The translations under genes and the position numbers were made by a program. A stretch of 64,000 bases of DNA from Moorella thermoacetica (GTDB lineage: Bacteria > Bacillota > DSM-521 > Neomoorellales > Neomoorellaceae). Within the stretch, counting starts at the first letter, position 1; each line of letters starts with the position of its first letter. This document shows, piece after piece, positions 16,412 to 25,051 of this stretch. The notes beneath the pieces are model-generated. The model did no database searches and was not told where the DNA came from. It was given only the letters and a program-made list of their open reading frames with translations. The DNA is taken from contig NZ_CP012369.1 in the NCBI RefSeq assembly GCF_001267405.1, positions 1,204,001-1,268,000 of the forward strand. Direction: 5' to 3'.

Positions 16412-16789
16412 TTAATTTCCTTGCCAGAGGCCGTGAAGATTGCAGTAGGCACGAGCGGTAGCGCTGCTGGCTGCGGTGAGGAAGAACGCTTCGGGAGCAT
16501 CGCCGGGCTCCAGGTGCTGGCGCAGGAACTGGCCGCTGGCCTGAAGTTCAATCCATTCGATATAGTGCTTTTCTTCCATGGGATGGGAAACACTCCCGAC
16601 CGTTACTTTAAAGCCGCCGTCAACTTTCGTCACCACCGGAACGTGTTTCTCTTTGCTGACGTCCACGGTGTTTTCGACCAGTAACTCCATGGGTTTGCCG
16701 CAGCAAACCAGGGCACCCCCGCCCGGATGCAGGATGGTAACAATATTACCGCATATATTGCACTTGTAAACCTGGGTGATTGCCGCCAT
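16412..16789 (-). CDS. dfx: Desulfoferrodoxin / superoxide reductase (rubredoxin oxidoreductase)
   Basis: Reduces superoxide to hydrogen peroxide in the cytoplasm. Residues 1-37 are the desulfoferrodoxin N-terminal domain with center I ligands CNICG and CCGKP. Residues 38-125 are the superoxide-reductase domain: EKHVPVV and [17 protein letters not shown] give the center II histidines, and CNLHG near the end gives the Cys and His. So it is a two-iron-site (class I, 2Fe) enzyme. ATG 16789 has AAGGAG upstream. It is divergent from rbr across a 180-base shared control region. Confidence 0.95.
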   Translation of the reverse strand: MAAITQVYKCNICGNIVTILHPGGGALVCCGKPMELLVENTVDVSKEKHVPVVTKVDGGFKVTVGSVSHPMEEKHYIEWIELQASGQFLRQHLEPGDAPEAFFLTAASSATARAYCNLHGLWQGN

Positions 16790-16902
16790 ACTACCAGCTC
16801 CTTTTTTAGTAAGAATTATTATTTGCACTTAATATTCGTCATATTTTTCCTTTCTCCTGCTGGTTGAAAAAATTTTTTTGGCAATCCGGGTCACCGACTA
16901 CC

Positions 16903-16931
16903 TTGACTGGCTAACTTTGGTAGGATACAAT
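16903..16931 (+). promoter_or_regulatory. Promoter of rbr-fprA-hrb
   Basis: TTGACT, 17 bases, TACAAT, about 39 bases before the rubrerythrin start. I could not pick a convincing promoter for the divergent dfx operon. Confidence 0.75.
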
Positions 16932-16969
16932 AGCGTCGACAAAAAATTCCCAAGGAGTGATTAACTACG

Positions 16970-17545
16970 ATGGCCAGCTTGAAGGGTACAAGGACAGAAA
17001 AGAATCTTCTGACATCCTTTGCCGGTGAATCCCAGGCGCGGAACCGTTATACATTTTATGCCAGCCAGGCGAAAAAAGAAGGTTATGAACAAATCGCTGC
17101 CATCTTCCTGGAAACAGCCGATAATGAAAAAGAGCACGCCAAGCGTATCTTTAAGTTTCTGGAAGGCGGCGAGGTGGAAATCGGCGCCGCTTTCCCTGCC
17201 GGCACTATTGCCACTACACCGAAGAACCTTGGCGCCGCAGCCGCCGGGGAGAATTATGAACATACAACCATGTATCCCGAGTTTGCCAGGGTAGCCGCGG
17301 AAGAAGGCTTTCCTGAGATTGCCGCCGTCCTGAGGGCCATTGCCCGGGCAGAGAAGGGGCACGAGGATCGCTTCCGGGCACTCCTGGCCAATATCGAAAA
17401 TGACCGCGTTTTTAAGCGGGAAGAGAAAGTCACCTGGCGTTGCCGTAATTGCGGTTATATCCATGAAGGTACGACCGCCCCTGAGGTCTGCCCGGCCTGT
17501 GCCCATCCCCGGTCTTTCTTTGAATTGCAGGTGCAGAATTATTAA
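16970..17545 (+). CDS. rbr: Rubrerythrin
   Basis: Non-haem diiron peroxidase that reduces hydrogen peroxide with electrons from its own rubredoxin domain. Residues 1-145 form the four-helix diiron domain, with ligands in [22 protein letters not shown], and [11 protein letters not shown]. Residues 155-191 are the rubredoxin-like domain with [10 protein letters not shown] and CPACAHP. The 191-residue length is standard. AAGGAG lies before ATG 16970. It is the first gene of the plus-strand operon and pairs functionally with the superoxide reductase across the divide. Confidence 0.96.
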   Translation: MASLKGTRTEKNLLTSFAGESQARNRYTFYASQAKKEGYEQIAAIFLETADNEKEHAKRIFKFLEGGEVEIGAAFPAGTIATTPKNLGAAAAGENYEHTTMYPEFARVAAEEGFPEIAAVLRAIARAEKGHEDRFRALLANIENDRVFKREEKVTWRCRNCGYIHEGTTAPEVCPACAHPRSFFELQVQNY

Positions 17546-17678
17546 TAACGACGAACTTAACTCCCTGAGCGGGTGAAAGCCGAAGTCATAAAACTGGCTT
17601 TTGATAATTAAGCAGGTAGATTACAGGTATAATCAGAAGTACTTGGAGATCCAAGATATTCTCCTGGAGGCGATCTTG

Positions 17679-18878
17679 ATGAGCCAGCCTGTCGCCATTA
17701 CCGACGGCATCTACTGGGTAGGGGCCGTTGACTGGAACATCCGCTACTTCCACGGTCCCGCTTTTTCCACCCACCGCGGTACAACTTATAATGCCTATCT
17801 GATTGTCGACGATAAAACCGCCCTGGTGGATACTGTCTATGAACCCTTTAAAGAAGAACTCATTGCCAAACTAAAGCAAATAAAAGATCCGGTTAAACTC
17901 GACTACCTGGTGGTCAACCATACCGAAAGCGATCATGCCGGCGCCTTCCCGGCCATCATGGAACTCTGTCCAGACGCCCACGTCCTCTGCACCCAGCGGG
18001 CCTTTGACAGCCTGAAAGCCCATTATAGCCACATCGATTTCAACTATACCATTGTCAAAACCGGGACCAGCGTCAGCCTGGGTAAACGCTCCCTGACCTT
18101 CATCGAGGCGCCCATGCTCCACTGGCCCGACAGCATGTTTACCTATGTACCGGAAGAAGCCCTGCTCCTTCCCAATGATGCCTTCGGCCAGCATATCGCC
18201 ACCAGCGTCCGCTTCGACGACCAGGTGGATGCCGGCCTGATTATGGACGAGGCGGCCAAGTACTATGCCAATATTCTCATGCCCTTCAGCAACCTGATTA
18301 CCAAAAAGCTGGATGAAATCCAGAAGATAAACCTGGCCATCAAAACCATAGCCCCCAGCCACGGCATTATCTGGCGTAAAGATCCCGGCCGAATCATCGA
18401 AGCTTACGCCCGCTGGGCCGAGGGTCAGGGTAAGGCCAAAGCCGTCATCGTCTACGACACCATGTGGCTGAGCACAGAAAAGATGGCCCACGCCCTGATG
18501 GACGGCCTGGTGGCCGGCGGCTGCGAGGTCAAGCTCTTCAAGCTGTCCGTATCCGACCGCAACGATGTGATCAAAGAAATTCTGGACGCCCGAGCCGTCC
18601 TGGTCGGCTCGCCGACGATCAATAACGATATCCTGCCGGTGGTCTCGCCGCTCCTGGACGACCTGGTAGGATTAAGGCCCAAGAATAAAGTTGGCCTGGC
18701 CTTCGGCGCCTATGGCTGGGGCGGCGGCGCCCAAAAGATCCTGGAAGAACGCTTGAAGGCAGCTAAAATCGAACTGATAGCCGAGCCCGGCCCCACCGTC
18801 CAATGGGTTCCCCGTGGCGAGGACCTGCAGCGCTGCTATGAGCTGGGCCGGAAAATCGCAGCGCGCATAGCCGATTAA
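17679..18878 (+). CDS. fprA: FprA, flavodiiron protein (NO/O2 reductase)
   Basis: Reduces NO (and oxygen) using a diiron site and FMN. Residues 1-250 are the metallo-beta-lactamase-like domain with iron ligands in NHTESDHAG (H-x-E-x-DH) and later His/Asp positions ([15 protein letters not shown]). Residues 255-399 are a flavodoxin domain ([17 protein letters not shown] for FMN phosphate binding). ATG 17679 has GGAGG eight bases upstream, giving 399 residues. Its partner Hrb follows. The Moorella protein has been characterised with NO reductase activity when coupled to Hrb. Confidence 0.96.
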   Translation: MSQPVAITDGIYWVGAVDWNIRYFHGPAFSTHRGTTYNAYLIVDDKTALVDTVYEPFKEELIAKLKQIKDPVKLDYLVVNHTESDHAGAFPAIMELCPDAHVLCTQRAFDSLKAHYSHIDFNYTIVKTGTSVSLGKRSLTFIEAPMLHWPDSMFTYVPEEALLLPNDAFGQHIATSVRFDDQVDAGLIMDEAAKYYANILMPFSNLITKKLDEIQKINLAIKTIAPSHGIIWRKDPGRIIEAYARWAEGQGKAKAVIVYDTMWLSTEKMAHALMDGLVAGGCEVKLFKLSVSDRNDVIKEILDARAVLVGSPTINNDILPVVSPLLDDLVGLRPKNKVGLAFGAYGWGGGAQKILEERLKAAKIELIAEPGPTVQWVPRGEDLQRCYELGRKIAARIAD

Positions 18879-18954
18879 CTGTCTATTCTGGTCCTGGTAT
18901 CCCCCAACTAAAATTAACAGCGGTTGCCCCATTCTCAATCATGGAGGGATCATT

Positions 18955-19644
18955 TTGGACACCAAAGCCCTGCACACCCTCACCTACGGCTTGTATATAA
19001 TCACGGCTAAAAAAGGCGACCGTTTCAATGGCCAGGTGGCCAACACCATCTTCCAGATAACCTCGGACCCGCCGACAATTGCAGTAAGCATCAACAAGCA
19101 AAATTTGACCCACGAGTTTATCCAGGCAGGCCAGGGCTTTGTCATCTCCGTCCTGGCCCGGGAGGTTCCCCTCTCCCTCATCGGCCAGTTTGGCTTTAAA
19201 TCCGGCCGCGAGATGGACAAGTTTGCCGGCATCAATTACAAATTAAGCGAGGGCGGTCTCCCCTACCTTGCCGACCATACCCTGGCTTACCTGGAAGCCA
19301 GCCTTAACCAAACTGTAGATGCCGGTACCCACAGCATCTTTATCGGCACCGTAACCGACGCTGCCGTCCTGCTTCAGGGCGAGCCCATGACCTACGCCTA
19401 TTACCACCAGGTGAAACGCGGGACAACCCCCAAAACGGCGCCGACATTCACTGTCGGCCGGGAGAAGGACAAAACGGCCCTTGCCTCCCCAAAATACCAG
19501 TGCACCATCTGTAACTATGTCTATGACCCGGTACAGGGGGACCCCGAGCATGGTATTGCCCCGGGTACCCCCTTCGCCGACCTGCCGGAGGACTGGACCT
19601 GTCCCATCTGCGGCGCCGGTAAAGACGCCTTTGAGCAAATTTAA
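18955..19644 (+). CDS. hrb: Hrb, high-molecular-weight rubredoxin (flavin reductase plus rubredoxin)
   Basis: NADH:FprA electron carrier. Residues 1-155 are a flavin-reductase-like FMN-binding domain ([30 protein letters not shown]); residues 178-229 are a rubredoxin domain with [10 protein letters not shown] and [11 protein letters not shown]. Start is TTG 18955, with GGAGGG six bases upstream. It is the last gene of the rbr-fprA-hrb operon and is followed by a strong terminator. The fusion type is characteristic of acetogenic clostridia. Confidence 0.95.
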   Translation: MDTKALHTLTYGLYIITAKKGDRFNGQVANTIFQITSDPPTIAVSINKQNLTHEFIQAGQGFVISVLAREVPLSLIGQFGFKSGREMDKFAGINYKLSEGGLPYLADHTLAYLEASLNQTVDAGTHSIFIGTVTDAAVLLQGEPMTYAYYHQVKRGTTPKTAPTFTVGREKDKTALASPKYQCTICNYVYDPVQGDPEHGIAPGTPFADLPEDWTCPICGAGKDAFEQI

Positions 19645-19737
19645 GGCTTGATCAACATAATAAATCAAGGTTTGAGATTTGACGCCAAACTGCTAGCGCG
19701 GCATCATCAGAAGGATGGAAATAAGATTTTAGGGGGC

Positions 19738-19772
19738 AAAGAGGCCATCCAGTTCTACCGGATGGCCTCTTT
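19738..19772 (+). terminator. Strong intrinsic terminator after hrb
   Basis: A perfect 13-bp stem (AAAGAGGCCATCC and complement), nine-base loop, ending CTCTTTAAG. It is A-rich before the stem, so may act in both directions. Confidence 0.8.
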
Positions 19773-19810
19773 AAGTATAGGGAAGAAGAGCTTTTTATAT
19801 TGTGAGCAAG

Positions 19811-19841
19811 GTATGTCCCGTAGCGGCGCAGGGACATACCC
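19811..19841. repeat. Stable 10-bp hairpin, REP-like
   Basis: GGTATGTCCC, an 11-base GC-rich loop, GGGACATACC. It lies between the hrb terminator and the gltB3 stop. No T-tract follows on the minus strand, so it is a poor terminator. Its look recalls dispersed REP-type hairpins, but I see only one copy in this window. Confidence 0.4.
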
Positions 19842-19889
19842 CGTCCCGACAGTTATGCCATTTTTGTGATGAGGATACAATTAGCGCCT

Positions 19890-20636
19890 CTAATAAGCGT
19901 ACATGGTCCCATAGGGACGTTTATTATAAGGTATCAATTTGATAAAAGGCCGGGCCAGGATTTTTTCAGCCTCCAAGTCAAAGTAGCGGGCAAAATCTCC
20001 GACGATTTCCCGCAAGCGCTGTTGGTCGGCGGCTGTGGGTTTAATGACCTTTACCTCTTTCCCCAGCCAATAGGGGTCCACCTGGCCGCGGATGAAGATC
20101 TCGCCGCCGTGCATCCCGGTGGCCACGAAATTGCCGACGATGGCTTCGCCGGGCTGCAGGTCCAAGCCCAGAAGGACCAGAGTCCCGCCGGCCATATACT
20201 CGCCAAAAAAGTCCCCGGCTTTACCGCCGATGACGATCAGCGGGTTTTTATCCCGGAAGGCCTTCATATGAATGCCCACCCGGCAGCCAACATTCCCCCG
20301 GATAAAAATGCGGCCGCCCCGCATGGAGTAACCGGCGATATCTGTGGCGTGGCCGTGGATAATCACCGTACCGTCGTTCATGGTATTGCCCACGCCGTCC
20401 TGGGCATTGCCAAAGACCTCGATTTCCAGGCCGTCCATAAGGGCAGCCAGGTTGTTGCCCGGGACGCCAAAGATCTCCAGGCGGCCCTGGCCCTGGACCC
20501 CGGCGCCGATATAACGCTGGCCGTTGACTCCCTTTAAGACCAGTTCCCGCTGCCCATTATCCAGGAGGGAGCGAACGGTTTCGTTTAAGGCCTGGTAAGA
20601 CAGGCCCCTGGCATTTACTACTTCCACACCCGTCAC
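19890..20636 (-). CDS. Glutamate synthase alpha-subunit C-terminal (GXGXG) domain as a separate protein
   Basis: Structural beta-helix domain of glutamate synthase, encoded alone as in archaeal-type split GOGAT (GltB3). Regular GXGXG-type turns are visible: AGVQGQGRLEIFGVPGNN, FGNAQDGVGNTM, AGYSMRGGRIFIRGNVGCRVG, GGKAGDFFGEYMAGGTLVLLG. Start is GTG 20636, directly after the preceding gene's stop; GTG 20627 has the better-placed GAGGTG and may be the true start. It is the last gene of the glnA-glt operon and should bridge the amidotransferase and FMN subunits. Confidence 0.88.
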   Translation of the reverse strand: MTGVEVVNARGLSYQALNETVRSLLDNGQRELVLKGVNGQRYIGAGVQGQGRLEIFGVPGNNLAALMDGLEIEVFGNAQDGVGNTMNDGTVIIHGHATDIAGYSMRGGRIFIRGNVGCRVGIHMKAFRDKNPLIVIGGKAGDFFGEYMAGGTLVLLGLDLQPGEAIVGNFVATGMHGGEIFIRGQVDPYWLGKEVKVIKPTAADQQRLREIVGDFARYFDLEAEKILARPFIKLIPYNKRPYGTMYAY

Positions 20637-20637
20637 C

Positions 20638-21867
20638 TCACTTTGCCAGCTGCTGCTGCCAGATGGTGTCCGGGAGGCTCAATAAACCGAAATCCGGCTG
20701 CAGCAGTCGATCTTTAAAGGACGTTACCTCGATGCCTTCCTCGATTAGATAGCGGTAGATGCCGGCCCGGTCGATTTTATTAATCAGCAGCCCGCCTACC
20801 AGGCGGTTATCCTGCAGCACCAGCTTGCGGTAAACCCGGGCGGCAGGATCGGCTTCCTGCAGGATTTCGTAACCCTCGCCAGCGGCGCTTAAACCTATGC
20901 TGATAATGTGCAACCCCAGGATACCCAGGGCGTTATAAGGCGGTATTGGCTTATAGGTTTCCCGGCCCCCTGCCATATTGCGGCCGGCTATCTTACCCTG
21001 GATAGCGGCATGGGGCAAAAGGGGCGGGTTGCCGGCCACTACATCCCCGGCGGCATAAACGCCGGGCAGACCGGTGCTGAGATCCGCCCCTACTACCACG
21101 CCGCGGTTTATGGTTGCGCCGGGCAGATCCTGGAGGAGTTCGACATTGGGCCGCACGCCTATAGCCACGACCAGGATATCTGCGGCCAGCCGGCGACCTG
21201 ATTTGAGTTCCAGGTCGAGGCGTCCGTTGTCTCCCCGGCGGACGCCATCCAGGGTATCGTTCAAATAGATATTTACACCCCTATCTTGCAGGAAACCGGC
21301 CACCATGGAGGCTGCCTCCGGATCCAGGGCCGGGGCCCATATCCGGTCGGCCAGTTCGACCAGCGTAACCTTTACCCCTCGCCGGACCAGGCTCTCCATG
21401 GCCTTGAGGCCCGTTGGCCCGGCCCCCAGAATGACGGCTTCCCGCCCGGGGGAGGCCGCCTTTTCCAGGCGGCGGGCGTCGTCATAGGTCATAAAGGTGT
21501 AGTGGTTTTCCGGGGTCAGGCCGTTAATGGAGGGCAAAAAGGGCCTGCCTCCGGTGGCCAGAAGAAGGCGGTCATAGGGCAGGGACTCGCCGTTATCCAG
21601 GAAAACCTGCCTGGCCTCCGGGTCCAGGCGCACTGCCCGGCGGCCAAGGAGCACCCGGACCTTGTTTCGAGCAAAGAAGGTTTCGGGACGGTAAGGCAGA
21701 TTTTTCTCGTTAACCCGCTGCTCCAGCCAGTAAGAAATAAGGGGACGGCCATAGGCGTAGTAGTTCTCCGCCGACACGATGGTGATATCCCCTTCCCGGT
21801 CATATTCCCGGATACCGGCCACGGCGTTGACAGCAGCTACGGAATTGCCGATAAGGACGTAGTTCAT
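20638..21867 (-). CDS. FAD-dependent NAD(P)H oxidoreductase, GOGAT-associated
   Basis: Pyridine-nucleotide-disulfide-type flavoprotein of 409 residues. The FAD Rossmann start is degenerate (YVLIGNSVAAVNAVAGI, residues 3-19); the NAD(P) motif is VILGAGPTGLKAMESL (about 145-160), and GVYAAGDVV (about 270-278) is the second FAD site. It lacks the redox CxxxxC. ATG 21867 overlaps the ferredoxin stop by four bases. In the operon it likely feeds NAD(P)H electrons through the adjacent ferredoxin to the FMN subunit, replacing the usual GltD. Confidence 0.85.
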   Translation of the reverse strand: MNYVLIGNSVAAVNAVAGIREYDREGDITIVSAENYYAYGRPLISYWLEQRVNEKNLPYRPETFFARNKVRVLLGRRAVRLDPEARQVFLDNGESLPYDRLLLATGGRPFLPSINGLTPENHYTFMTYDDARRLEKAASPGREAVILGAGPTGLKAMESLVRRGVKVTLVELADRIWAPALDPEAASMVAGFLQDRGVNIYLNDTLDGVRRGDNGRLDLELKSGRRLAADILVVAIGVRPNVELLQDLPGATINRGVVVGADLSTGLPGVYAAGDVVAGNPPLLPHAAIQGKIAGRNMAGGRETYKPIPPYNALGILGLHIISIGLSAAGEGYEILQEADPAARVYRKLVLQDNRLVGGLLINKIDRAGIYRYLIEEGIEVTSFKDRLLQPDFGLLSLPDTIWQQQLAK

Positions 21868-22319
21868 GCCCCTGCCCTCCTCTCTTCAAAAACCAGGGCC
21901 CGGTTGGGGCAACCGGCCACGCAGGCCGGTTCGCCTTCTTCCCGGCAGAGGTCGCACTTTAAAGGTACCGGGCGGCCGTTTTTCTCCCCGGGCCGGATGG
22001 CCCCAAAGGGACAGCTGGCCACACAGGTCCAGCAACCCACGCATTTGTCTTCTTGGCAGTAGACGATTCCTGTTACCGGGTCTTTAATCATCGCCCCGGA
22101 GATGCACCCGGCGACACAGGCGGGATCGGCGCAGTGGCGGCACTGGACGGCTACCGACAAGGGCAACTTTTCTTCCACAATTACCCGGGCCGTACCCCTT
22201 AAATTCTCACGCATATAGGCTCGGAAGACGTCATGGCTCCGGGAGTGGGCCACGATACAGTTGACTTCGCACAGGTGGCAGTTCATACAGTAGGCCGGCC
22301 GGGCATATACTTTTTTCAC
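21864..22319 (-). CDS. Four-cluster 4Fe-4S ferredoxin, GOGAT-associated
   Basis: Electron-transfer subunit of the HycB/NrfC type with four cysteine groups: CMNCHLCEVNC, CRHCADPACVAGC, CQEDKCVGCWTCVASCP and CDLCREEGEPACVAGCP, giving up to four clusters in 151 residues. Start is GTG 22319 with GGGAGGG upstream. It sits between the FMN subunit and the flavoprotein in a tight operon, which suggests it carries electrons between them. Confidence 0.88.
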   Translation of the reverse strand: MKKVYARPAYCMNCHLCEVNCIVAHSRSHDVFRAYMRENLRGTARVIVEEKLPLSVAVQCRHCADPACVAGCISGAMIKDPVTGIVYCQEDKCVGCWTCVASCPFGAIRPGEKNGRPVPLKCDLCREEGEPACVAGCPNRALVFEERRAGA

Positions 22320-22336
22320 CGGTTTGATCCCTCCCG

Positions 22337-23845
22337 TCAGATGGCTTCGCCGGCATGCTTAACGCCCAGGAGCTTGAGCTCGACTTCGTTCAACCCCACG
22401 CCCCTGAGGTGCAGGCGATTGCCGCGCAGACTTTCGATGGAATTGATGCCCATGCCGCCCAGCATTTCTTTAATCTCGTGGGACCAGCCCCTGAGGAGGT
22501 TGTAGAGGCGTTCGGCGCCGATCTCCGGGTTCAAGCGCCGGGTTTTATAGGGGTCCTGGGTAGCTATGCCCCAGCTGCACTTGCCGGTGTAGCACTTCTG
22601 GCAGAGGTGGCAGCCCAGGGCAATCAAGGCCGCCGTGGCTATATAGACGGCATCGGCCCCCAGGGCAATGGCCTTGACCACGTCGGCGCTGCTCCGGAAG
22701 CCGCCGGCCGCCACCAGGGAGACTTTATTTCGAATACCTTCTTCCCGCAACCGCTGGTCGACGGCGGCGATGGCCAGCTCGATGGGTATGCCGACGTGGT
22801 CGCGGATCATGGTCGGGGCCGCTCCGGTACCGCCACGGAAGCCGTCCACGGTGATGATGTCCGCCCCGGCCCGGGCGATCCCGCTGGCGATGGCGGCGAC
22901 GTTGTGGACGGCCGATACCTTTACGGAGACCGGCTTCTGGTAGCGGGTAGCTTCCTTGAGCGTAAAGACTAGCTGTTTGAGGTCCTCAATAGAATAAATA
23001 TCATGATGGGGTGCCGGCGACAGGGCATCGGTACCCTCGGGGATCATCCGCGTTGCCGATACGGCGGCAGTAATTTTTTCGCCGGGGAGATGGCCACCGA
23101 TACCCGGTTTGGCTCCCTGGCCAATCTTGATCTCGATAATCCGACCGGCATTCAAGTAGTCGGCGTGGACGCCGAAACGGCCTGAAGCCACCTGGACGAC
23201 CGCGTGGTCGGCGTACTGGTATAAGTCTTCGGGAAGGCCGCCCTCTCCGGTATTAAACATGGTGCCGAATTCCTTGGCCGCCCGGGCCAGGGATTCAAAG
23301 GCCTCATGGCTAATAGAGCCGTAGGACATGGCCGAGAACATGATGGGTGTCTCCAGGGGCACCAGTGGTGTCCTGGTTTTATCCTGGCGCTCCTCCAGGC
23401 TTACCGGCTCGGTCCGGCTGCCCAGGTAAGTCCTAAGTTCCATGGGCTCCCTTAAAGGGTCAATGGACGGGTTGGTCACCTGGCTGGCATTCAACAGCAA
23501 CCGGTCAAAATAGCTGGGATAAGGCTGGTCGTTGCCCATACCCGTCAGCAGCACACCGCCGGTTTCCGCCTGCTTGATAATGTTCCGCAGGTGCCCCTCG
23601 CTCCAGTAAGCGTTGGGCCGCATGGGCGGCGGGTTTTTATAAATGGTCAGGGCCCCGGCCGGGCAGATGCTTACGCAGCGCTGGCAATTGACGCAATTGG
23701 CATCGATGGTATAGAGGCGGTCGTCTTCGGCGTCATATTTTTGCGCGTCAAAGCCGCACTGGCGTACGCAGGCCAGGCACTTGATGCATTTATTCTCATC
23801 GCGAACGACGCTGAACTCGGGGGGCATCAGGCTGAGAGTCGGCAT
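22337..23845 (-). CDS. Glutamate synthase FMN/Fe-S subunit (archaeal-type GltB2)
   Basis: Synthase subunit that reduces 2-iminoglutarate to glutamate. Residues 19-65 carry two 4Fe-4S motifs (CIKCLACVRQC, CVNCQRCVSICP). Residues 90-480 are the TIM-barrel FMN domain (SAMSYGSISHEAFESLARAA; GEGGLPEDL; GQGAKPGIGGHLPGEKI; GADIITVDGFRGGTGAAP), with the 3Fe-4S-type cysteines in CHLCQKCYTGKCSWGIATQDP. It lacks the amidotransferase and GXGXG domains, which are separate genes here. ATG 23845 has GGAGG upstream and overlaps the gltB1 end by 19 bases. Confidence 0.93.
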   Translation of the reverse strand: MPTLSLMPPEFSVVRDENKCIKCLACVRQCGFDAQKYDAEDDRLYTIDANCVNCQRCVSICPAGALTIYKNPPPMRPNAYWSEGHLRNIIKQAETGGVLLTGMGNDQPYPSYFDRLLLNASQVTNPSIDPLREPMELRTYLGSRTEPVSLEERQDKTRTPLVPLETPIMFSAMSYGSISHEAFESLARAAKEFGTMFNTGEGGLPEDLYQYADHAVVQVASGRFGVHADYLNAGRIIEIKIGQGAKPGIGGHLPGEKITAAVSATRMIPEGTDALSPAPHHDIYSIEDLKQLVFTLKEATRYQKPVSVKVSAVHNVAAIASGIARAGADIITVDGFRGGTGAAPTMIRDHVGIPIELAIAAVDQRLREEGIRNKVSLVAAGGFRSSADVVKAIALGADAVYIATAALIALGCHLCQKCYTGKCSWGIATQDPYKTRRLNPEIGAERLYNLLRGWSHEIKEMLGGMGINSIESLRGNRLHLRGVGLNEVELKLLGVKHAGEAI

Positions 23846-24933
23846 TGGGCTTCCTCCTCCAGGCGGCCGATAACCGGCTCGCCGCCCCGCGGGTACCAGA
23901 CCTCTTCCACATCAGGGCATATTTCGCGAATGGCCGCTTCTTCGCTGGCCACATAGAGGGTATTACCCTTGGAACCTGCTACCAGGGGGCGCAGCTTTAA
24001 ACGATCATTTAGTGCCATAATCCCGCCGCTGAAACCGACAATAATAGAGAAGGGGCCGTTCAGCAGGAGGCTGCCGTAGACCACCCGCAGGCGGGTATAG
24101 AGGTCGCGTTCCTGGGCCGGCAGGCGGTCGATTTCCTGCCAGAAGGGAGCCGCCAGGACCCGGGCCGCCAGCTCCAGAGGGAGTTTATGGCGGCGCACAA
24201 GGAGATCGACGGCATAGGCGATGACCTCGGTATCCGTCTGCAGGATTATTTTATAATCATACATCTCCAGGAAACGGCGGTTGGCCCCATAGGACGAGAC
24301 TTCGCCGTTATGGACCACGGACCAGTCCAGCAGGGTGAAGGGATGGGCCCCGCCCCACCATCCGGGGGTATTGGTGGGGAAACGGCCGTGGGCAATCCAG
24401 CTGTAGGCCTGGTACTCGTCCAGGCGGAAGAATTCGCCGATGTCCTCCGGATAGCCGACTCCCTTAAAGGCACCCATGTTCTTGCCGCTGGAAACCACAT
24501 AGGCCCCCTTGACCTGGGCGTTAATCCGCATGACCAGCTGGGTCATGAAATTTTCTTCCGTCTCCTGAGATTCGTCTATTTTCGACACCCTGGGGGTGAC
24601 AAAATAGCGCCATAGAAGGGGCGCTTTGCTGATAGCCCTGACGTGCCTGGTGGGAATGCGGTCTTCAGCCTCAATGTAAAAGTTATCTTTAATCAGCTCT
24701 TCAACCTGATTACGGCTGATTTTATCTTCAAAGAGCAGGTGCAGGGCATAATAATCCTTATATTCCGGGTAAATACCATAAGCGGCAAAACCTCCTCCCA
24801 GGCCGTTGGAACGTTCTTGCATCAGGGCGATGGACTGGACGATGCTACTGCCGTTGACCCGGCGGCCGTCCTTGTTGATGAAGCCGCTTATGGCACAGCC
24901 CGAAGGTATCCGGTAATCTCCCTCCCTGAGCAT
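23827..24933 (-). CDS. Glutamate synthase class-II glutamine amidotransferase subunit (GltB1)
   Basis: Hydrolyses glutamine and passes ammonia to the FMN subunit. The candidate catalytic Cys13 lies in PSGCAISGF, so a 12-residue leader probably has to be removed for Cys to become N-terminal, as in class II (Ntn) amidotransferases. Other class II marks follow: SWIAHGRFPTNTPGWWGGAHPF and VVHNGEVSSYGANRRFLE (about 190-235), and TDTEVIAYAVD. Start ATG 24933 has GGAGTGAG upstream. It lies 118 bases after glnA copy 1 and opens the glt gene group. Confidence 0.9.
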   Translation of the reverse strand: MLREGDYRIPSGCAISGFINKDGRRVNGSSIVQSIALMQERSNGLGGGFAAYGIYPEYKDYYALHLLFEDKISRNQVEELIKDNFYIEAEDRIPTRHVRAISKAPLLWRYFVTPRVSKIDESQETEENFMTQLVMRINAQVKGAYVVSSGKNMGAFKGVGYPEDIGEFFRLDEYQAYSWIAHGRFPTNTPGWWGGAHPFTLLDWSVVHNGEVSSYGANRRFLEMYDYKIILQTDTEVIAYAVDLLVRRHKLPLELAARVLAAPFWQEIDRLPAQERDLYTRLRVVYGSLLLNGPFSIIVGFSGGIMALNDRLKLRPLVAGSKGNTLYVASEEAAIREICPDVEEVWYPRGGEPVIGRLEEEAQCRLSA

Positions 24934-25022
24934 CGTTGCTCACTCCTTATCCAAAATGTCGCTGCCCACCATGATAACAGCCGCGTATAATTATTCTATT
25001 CCTCGACTGGCATCTAATATGG

Positions 25023-25038
25023 TGCCGTCCGGGCGGCA
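25023..25038 (-). other. Small hairpin in the glnA1-gltB1 spacer
   Basis: On the minus strand TGCCG / CGGCA closes a six-base loop CCCGGA. Loop position 4 is G as in ANTAR targets, but position 1 is C, and no partner hairpin is clear. Confidence 0.25.
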
Positions 25039-25051
25039 TAGGCGCCCCCGG

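Noticed and set aside
19866-20537. Long plus-strand open frame (223 codons) opposite the GXGXG gene
   Set aside because: It is antisense to a clearly conserved glutamate synthase domain and has no family-like sequence or ribosome-binding site.
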